Below are positions 59,889 to 64,000 of a stretch of 64,000 bases of DNA, in pieces. The notes beneath the pieces are model-generated. The model was not told the origin of the DNA and did not search any database. It was given only the letters and a program-made list of their open reading frames with translations. The stretch comes from Micropruina glycogenica (lineage in GTDB: Bacteria; Actinomycetota; Actinomycetes; Propionibacteriales; Propionibacteriaceae). Location: contig NZ_LT985188.1 in assembly GCF_900289045.1 (NCBI RefSeq), positions 1,674,001 to 1,738,000 of the forward strand. Reading direction: 5' to 3'. The translations under genes were made by a program, and so were the position numbers. The first letter of the stretch is position 1; every line of letters starts with the position of its first letter.

Positions 59889-61157
59889 TTACGCCACGGT
59901 GACGGCCCCCACCGTCCGTCGGCCGCGGCGCAGCACCACCACACCGCCCGGCAGCACGTCGTCGGCGGTGAGTTGCGCGTTGGCGTCGATGACCTTGGTG
60001 TTGTTCAGGTAGGCGCCACCCTCGGCGATCGCCCGTCGGGCGGCCGACTTGCTGGCCACCACACCCGAGGCCTCGAGCGCGTCCACCACGCTGGGCAACT
60101 CCCCCGTCGGCAAGGCCGCTGCACCCAGTTCCTTGGCAACCGCAAGCAGGGTGTCTGCCGAGAGCTGGGCCAGCTCTCCCCGTCCGAAGATGGCCTGGGC
60201 AGCCTCGTTGGCGGCCTCGCGCTCGGCCGGCGAATGCACCAGGTCGGTGATGTCGTCGGCCAGGGAGTGCTGGGCGATGCGCAGGTGTGGCGCCTCGGCG
60301 CTGCGTGCCGCGATGTCGTCGATCTCGTCGCGCGGACGCTCTGAGAACACCTTGAGGTAGTCGACCACCTTGGCGTCTTCGGCGTTGAGGAAGAACTGGT
60401 GGAACGCGTACGGCGAGGTCATCGCCGCATCGAGCCACACCGTTCCCGACTCGGTCTTGCCGAACTTGGTGCCGTCGGCTTTGGTCAGCAGCGGGGTGGC
60501 CAGCGCGTGCACTCTGGCCCCCTCGCTGCGGCGGATGAGTTCCACGCCCGCGGTGATGTTGCCCCACTGGTCGGAGCCGCCGGTTTGCATGGTGCAGCCG
60601 TGGCGCCGGAAAAGCTCCCGGTAGTCCAGCGACTGCAGCAGCACGTAGCTGAACTCGGTGTAGCTGATGCCCGACTCCAGCCGCGCCTTGACGACCTCGC
60701 GGTCGAGCATGCGGTTCACCGGGAAGTGCTTGCCGACGTCCCGCAGAAAGTCGAGGGTGGACAGATCGGCGGTCCAGTCGTAGTTGTTGGCCAGAATGGC
60801 GCCGTTGGTGCCGTCGAACGAGATCAGCCGGCTGACCTGTTCACGGATGCGCTCCACCCACGTGGCGACCTGTTCCTTGGGGTTCATGGTGCGCTCGCCG
60901 GCCTGCTTGGGGTCGCCGATCAGACCGGTACTGCCGCCGACCAGCAGAATCGGACGGTGCCCGGCCCGCTGCATGGCCCGGGCCAGCATGATCTGCACCA
61001 GGTTGCCCATGTGGATGCTGGGTGCGGTGGGGTCGAAGCCCACGTAGAAGGTGACCGGACCTTCGGCGAGGTGGGCGCGCAGGGCGTCCGCGTCGGTGGA
61101 GTGCGCGATCAGCCCACGCCAGGTCAACTCGTCGAATACGTCGGTCACGGTGGGCAA
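59889..61157 (-). CDS. tyrS: Tyrosyl-tRNA synthetase
   Basis: This 422-residue class I synthetase (TyrRS type 1) has YVGFDPTAPSIHMGNLVQIMLA (HIGH-like), the tyrosine-binding YTEFSYVLLQSLDYRELFRRHGCTMQTGGSDQWGNI, KADGTKFGKTESGTVWLD (KMSKS-like KFGKT) and a C-terminal S4 domain (VASKSAARRAIAEGGAYLNNTKV). No T-box leader was noticed upstream. The rRNA operon lies directly downstream, between tyrS and the TPR/HAD genes that follow it in mycobacteria. Confidence 0.96.
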   Translation of the reverse strand: MPTVTDVFDELTWRGLIAHSTDADALRAHLAEGPVTFYVGFDPTAPSIHMGNLVQIMLARAMQRAGHRPILLVGGSTGLIGDPKQAGERTMNPKEQVATWVERIREQVSRLISFDGTNGAILANNYDWTADLSTLDFLRDVGKHFPVNRMLDREVVKARLESGISYTEFSYVLLQSLDYRELFRRHGCTMQTGGSDQWGNITAGVELIRRSEGARVHALATPLLTKADGTKFGKTESGTVWLDAAMTSPYAFHQFFLNAEDAKVVDYLKVFSERPRDEIDDIAARSAEAPHLRIAQHSLADDITDLVHSPAEREAANEAAQAIFGRGELAQLSADTLLAVAKELGAAALPTGELPSVVDALEASGVVASKSAARRAIAEGGAYLNNTKVIDANAQLTADDVLPGGVVVLRRGRRTVGAVTVA

Positions 61158-61309
61158 GCTTAACGGTGGTTGCCCTGGCTGCCCGCGGCCGGCAGGCGGT
61201 GCGGGACGGTCGGCGTCCCCCCGGGCAGCAGCGACCGGGCACCGGTGGCCCTTGCCGACGACCTGCGACGGGCCAGGCGCTCCCGCCGCCCAGTCATGCC
61301 GTCATGAGG

Positions 61310-62881
61310 TCAACGAAGCGCCGGTTGCACGTCTTCGAGCAGGATGCGCAGCAGCTCGTCGGCGTGCTCGAAGGCGACCGAGTGCCCGGCGTTCGCGATG
61401 TCGTACCAGCGCTTGCTCGGCGCATCCAGAGCATCGAACCACTCCCGGGCCGGCTGGGTGCGGCCGCGCAACTCATGGTCGCCGGCCAGGATGTACACCG
61501 GCACCTGCAGCCGGGTCGCGTCGCGGCGCAGATCGATGTCTTGCAGCTGCGGATACAGCACGGCGAAGCTGTCCAGCAGGCCACGCAGCACGTTGATCTT
61601 CTCGACCGGCGCATACTCCGAGCCCAGCACCCCGTAGGGTCCGACACCGCTGGCGGCTCCGCGGCGCAGGTAGCCGGCGGGCGGTGTGTAGGCACCTTCG
61701 ATCAGCCCGTAGTGGCTCATGATCGTGGCGTAATCGAAGACATTGCGGTACGGCGGTGGGCCCATCGCGGCAAGCCGGGCCACCAGCTCACCGTTGCCGG
61801 TGCCCATTGCGTGCGTCACCAGGTCGGCATAGATCAGCCGGTCGGTCGCCAGCGGGGCGACCATCTGGCCGCTGCCCAGGAACGCGTGGAACAACTCCGG
61901 CGCCTGGCTGACCGCCATGATGCCCAGCAGGCTTCCCCAGGACTCACCCAGTAGGTACACCTTCGGCCCGCCGTAGCGGTCGATCAGCCAGCGCGCCAGC
62001 TCAACGGTGTCCGAAACAGCCCGCTGCCGGGTGTGTGTGGCGACGTCCAGGGCCGGGTAGGACTTTCCGGCGCCGCGCTGGTCCCAACCCACCACCAGGA
62101 AGTCGCGGGTCAACGGCTCCAGCAGCACCCGTGAGAAGGCCAGGTCACTCTGGCCCGGTCCGCCGCTGAGGTAGAGCAGAACCGGCAGGTCGGCGCTGGC
62201 TCCCCGGACCTGGATCCACTGTTGCTCGCCGCCGAGGTCCACCGTGATCAGCTCGCTGACCGAGCCCGGGATCGGCCGCCCGTCGGCGGTGGTCAGAGCA
62301 GGGGACGATGCCTGGAGCGCCAACGATCCAGCCACCAGCGCGAGCGCCGCGGTGACCGCGGTCAGGCCGATCGGGCGACGTGATCGGGACCGTGTGGCCC
62401 AGGCCGCACCCACCGCGATCGCGGTGCCGCCCAGTAGCCATGGCAGCACCCGGCCCAGGACGTAGGCGAGGGGACCGAAGGCGGAACCGAGCTCGAGCGG
62501 GCCGGTGGACGGCAGGCCGGCGCGGGTCCGGATGAGCTCGAAGGCGACCAGATAGCCGGCCGGCGCGGCCAGCATCGACCACCGGGATCGGCTGACGACG
62601 CCGGTGAGGATGCCGATCGCGACCCCACCCGCGATCAAGGCCAGGCTCCCGGAGGCGGTCACCGGCCCGCGCGGCTGCAGCACACCGACGGCCAGCCCGG
62701 CGACACCGCCGCCGGCAAGGGCCACCAAGGCCCTGACCCAGGCGTGAGCGGTGGTACGCGTCCTCGCGACAGGTACCGTTCCGGGACTGCGTCCGGCCGA
62801 GGTGCCCGGCCGGGGCGACGGATCGTCCATGGGCGCCGTCGAAGCGCTCGGACGTTGCGGTTGGTTCGGTTTGATGCTCAT
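61310..62881 (-). CDS. Membrane-anchored alpha/beta hydrolase (proline iminopeptidase-like)
   Basis: This 523-residue protein starts with a Pro/Ser-rich cytosolic stretch of about 45 residues. Four to five membrane helices follow (residues 47-190). The S33-type hydrolase domain has the oxyanion loop LSGGPGQSD (239-246), VGWDQRGAGKS, nucleophile S314 in LLGESWGSLLG, D468 in ILAGDHEL and H500 in NAGHSVAF. The domain would face outward if helices pair evenly. A peptide or ester substrate is likely but unknown. It is divergent from a sensor kinase. Its GC and codon use look like the neighbours. Confidence 0.83.
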   Translation of the reverse strand: MSIKPNQPQRPSASTAPMDDPSPRPGTSAGRSPGTVPVARTRTTAHAWVRALVALAGGGVAGLAVGVLQPRGPVTASGSLALIAGGVAIGILTGVVSRSRWSMLAAPAGYLVAFELIRTRAGLPSTGPLELGSAFGPLAYVLGRVLPWLLGGTAIAVGAAWATRSRSRRPIGLTAVTAALALVAGSLALQASSPALTTADGRPIPGSVSELITVDLGGEQQWIQVRGASADLPVLLYLSGGPGQSDLAFSRVLLEPLTRDFLVVGWDQRGAGKSYPALDVATHTRQRAVSDTVELARWLIDRYGGPKVYLLGESWGSLLGIMAVSQAPELFHAFLGSGQMVAPLATDRLIYADLVTHAMGTGNGELVARLAAMGPPPYRNVFDYATIMSHYGLIEGAYTPPAGYLRRGAASGVGPYGVLGSEYAPVEKINVLRGLLDSFAVLYPQLQDIDLRRDATRLQVPVYILAGDHELRGRTQPAREWFDALDAPSKRWYDIANAGHSVAFEHADELLRILLEDVQPALR

Positions 62882-62945
62882 GACTTCAGGGTGCGCCGCA
62901 GGTCGGCCGTACCGCGTCGGGCCGGCGCCCGGTTCCTGGCGCCAT

Positions 62946-62964
62946 ACCCGGGTCGCACCCGGGT
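62946..62964. promoter_or_regulatory. Twin ACCCGGGT palindromes in the hydrolase/kinase divergent region
   Basis: ACCCGGGT-CGC-ACCCGGGT forms two identical 8-bp palindromes 11 bp apart, one helical turn, and a related ATTCCCGGGAT lies at 62973-62983. It is midway between the divergent starts and may be an operator for the regulator paired with the kinase at 63046. No promoter boxes were assigned. Confidence 0.4.
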
Positions 62965-63045
62965 GCAGAGGTCATTCCCGGGATGGACGCCGCTGTCATT
63001 CCGCAGATCGTTGTGAGGTCCGTACAGCCCGGATAGCTTGCCAGG

Positions 63046-64000
63046 ATGAGGACCTGGCACGACCTGCAGCAGTTGGACGCCGAGCGTCCTTGGCTGCTGG
63101 ATTGCGGGCTCGCCCTCGGCATCGCCTCCGCCGCCATGCTCTCGGCCGGCACGGCCGCCACGCCGCTGCAGCTGGGCCTGATCGTCGCCATCTCAGCCGG
63201 CTACGCGCTGCGCCGCAGAGCGCCGCTGCCCGTGCTGGTCGTCTCCGGGGCGCTGGTGGCAACGATGATCGCGCTGGGCTACACCACCGCGGTGATCGGC
63301 GCCGGGCTCTTCCTCGCCGCCTACACGGTGGCCGCGCACCGCCCGCTGCGGACGACGCTGATCGGCGCCGGCTACTGTCTCACCGTGCTCGTGGCGATCG
63401 CCGCGGCCTTTCCGGAACGGATGCCGTGGGAGGGGTTCGGCACCAACGTCGCCCTGTTCGTCGGTGCGTTCACGCTGGGCCGCGCCGGCCAACTGCACCG
63501 CCGCACCGCCCGGTTGGAGGCGGAGCGGGCCGAACTGGCGTCATGGAAGCAACAGGAGGAGACCCGGCACGCCGTCACCCAGGAGCGGTTGCGCATCGCC
63601 CGGGAGCTGCACGACGTGGTGGGTCACTCGCTCGGCGTGATCGCCCTGCAGGCCGGCGTCTGCGCCCGGATCGTGGACTCCGATCCCGCAGAGGCGCGTT
63701 CGGGACTGCTGGCCATCGCCGAGCGCAGTCGCAGCTCGCTGCGCGAGGTGCGACACATCCTCAGCGCCATTCGCGAGACGGACGAGCCCGACTGCCCGGC
63801 GCCGGGGCTGGCCGACACCCACACCCTGTTCTCCGGGTTCTCCGACGCCGGCCTGCGGCTCGAGGTGGAACGTCTCGGCGAGCCGTGGCCGCTGCCCACC
63901 GCTCTCGACCACACCGCCTACCGGGTGGTGCAGGAGGCGCTCACGAACGTGGTCCGGCACGCCGGCACCGACCGCGCCTGGGTGCGGATCCGGTTCGAAC
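63046..64000 (+). CDS. NarL-family sensor histidine kinase (continues past the window edge)
   Basis: At least 318 residues. The ATG at 63046 follows AGCTTGCCAGG. The membrane part has four to five helices (residues 17-148), without a large extracellular domain. The coiled linker RRTARLEAERAELASWKQQEETRHAV and the HisKA_3 helix RLRIARELHDVVGHSLGVIALQAG (H189) follow, then the start of the ATPase domain (AYRVVQEALTNVVRHAG). The response regulator should follow just outside the window. It may regulate the divergent hydrolase. Confidence 0.9.
   Translation, partial: MRTWHDLQQLDAERPWLLDCGLALGIASAAMLSAGTAATPLQLGLIVAISAGYALRRRAPLPVLVVSGALVATMIALGYTTAVIGAGLFLAAYTVAAHRPLRTTLIGAGYCLTVLVAIAAAFPERMPWEGFGTNVALFVGAFTLGRAGQLHRRTARLEAERAELASWKQQEETRHAVTQERLRIARELHDVVGHSLGVIALQAGVCARIVDSDPAEARSGLLAIAERSRSSLREVRHILSAIRETDEPDCPAPGLADTHTLFSGFSDAGLRLEVERLGEPWPLPTALDHTAYRVVQEALTNVVRHAGTDRAWVRIRFE

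Noticed and set aside
61158-61309. T-box riboswitch upstream of tyrS
   Set aside because: No T-box core sequence, specifier loop or terminator was visible in the short upstream region.

Overview
This 64 kb window is chromosomal DNA of a high-GC actinobacterium, most likely a member of the Propionibacteriales. The evidence is GC-rich codon use, many GTG starts, apparently leaderless transcripts, and blocks of conserved actinobacterial gene order: tyrS / TPR protein / HAD phosphatase / tlyA / nadK / recN / pyrG / Nudix / xerD / parA / scpA / scpB / rluB, and pafA / pafB / pafC / tatA / tatC / helY. The family-level placement rests on the general look of the 16S gene and is an inference.

Layout. 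0-15 kb: branched-chain amino acid genes (partial ilvE, leuB, ilvB-ilvN-ilvC with an attenuator encoding a nine-residue leader peptide), a CtpE-like P-type ATPase, a Pit phosphate transporter operon behind an array of 11-bp Pho-box-like repeats, a broken ion channel, a SpoIID/LGFP secreted protein, a pterin dehydratase, a HIT protein and hisF. 15-19 kb: two tandem lipoprotein-OmpA pairs. The proximal pair is split by an IS110-family element; the distal pair carries frameshifts. 19-32 kb: the helicase / lipid kinase / Tat / PafBC / FKBP / PafA block, with gluQRS inserted and several repeat arrays between genes. 31-35 kb: rluB, scpB, scpA, an RHH-like protein and parA. 34.8-41.8 kb: an accessory island. 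42-54 kb: xerD, Nudix, pyrG, recN, nadK, tlyA, an ECF biotin transporter, an HAD phosphatase and a TPR protein with a long disordered arginine-rich region. 54-59.7 kb: one rRNA operon (16S-23S-5S, minus strand, no spacer tRNA) with its promoter and terminator. 59.9-64 kb: tyrS, a membrane-anchored alpha/beta hydrolase and a partial sensor kinase.

The most interesting locus is 36.5-41.7 kb. A 54-residue ORF at 36887-37051 looks like a leaderless class II bacteriocin of the aureocin A53 / lacticin Q type. It is followed by the full expected set: a small membrane protein, two bPH2 (YdbS/YdbT-like) membrane proteins, an ABC ATPase and an ABC permease. A NarL-type kinase and response regulator flank the cluster, and a 47-residue ORF with two cysteines is translationally coupled to the kinase.

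Second, the IS110 element retains a noncoding left end that folds as two guide loops. Their sequences match the flanking target (10 nt and 8 nt) and, less fully, the element's own ends. The target is a repeat family dispersed in this genome, so the element appears programmed by its bridge RNA to insert into that host repeat.

The window is also rich in intergenic repeats: 23-25-bp arrays sharing a GGGGACGGTT core, REP-like palindromes, a 94-bp tandem duplication, and a duplicated ribosome-binding region between ilvB and ilvN.
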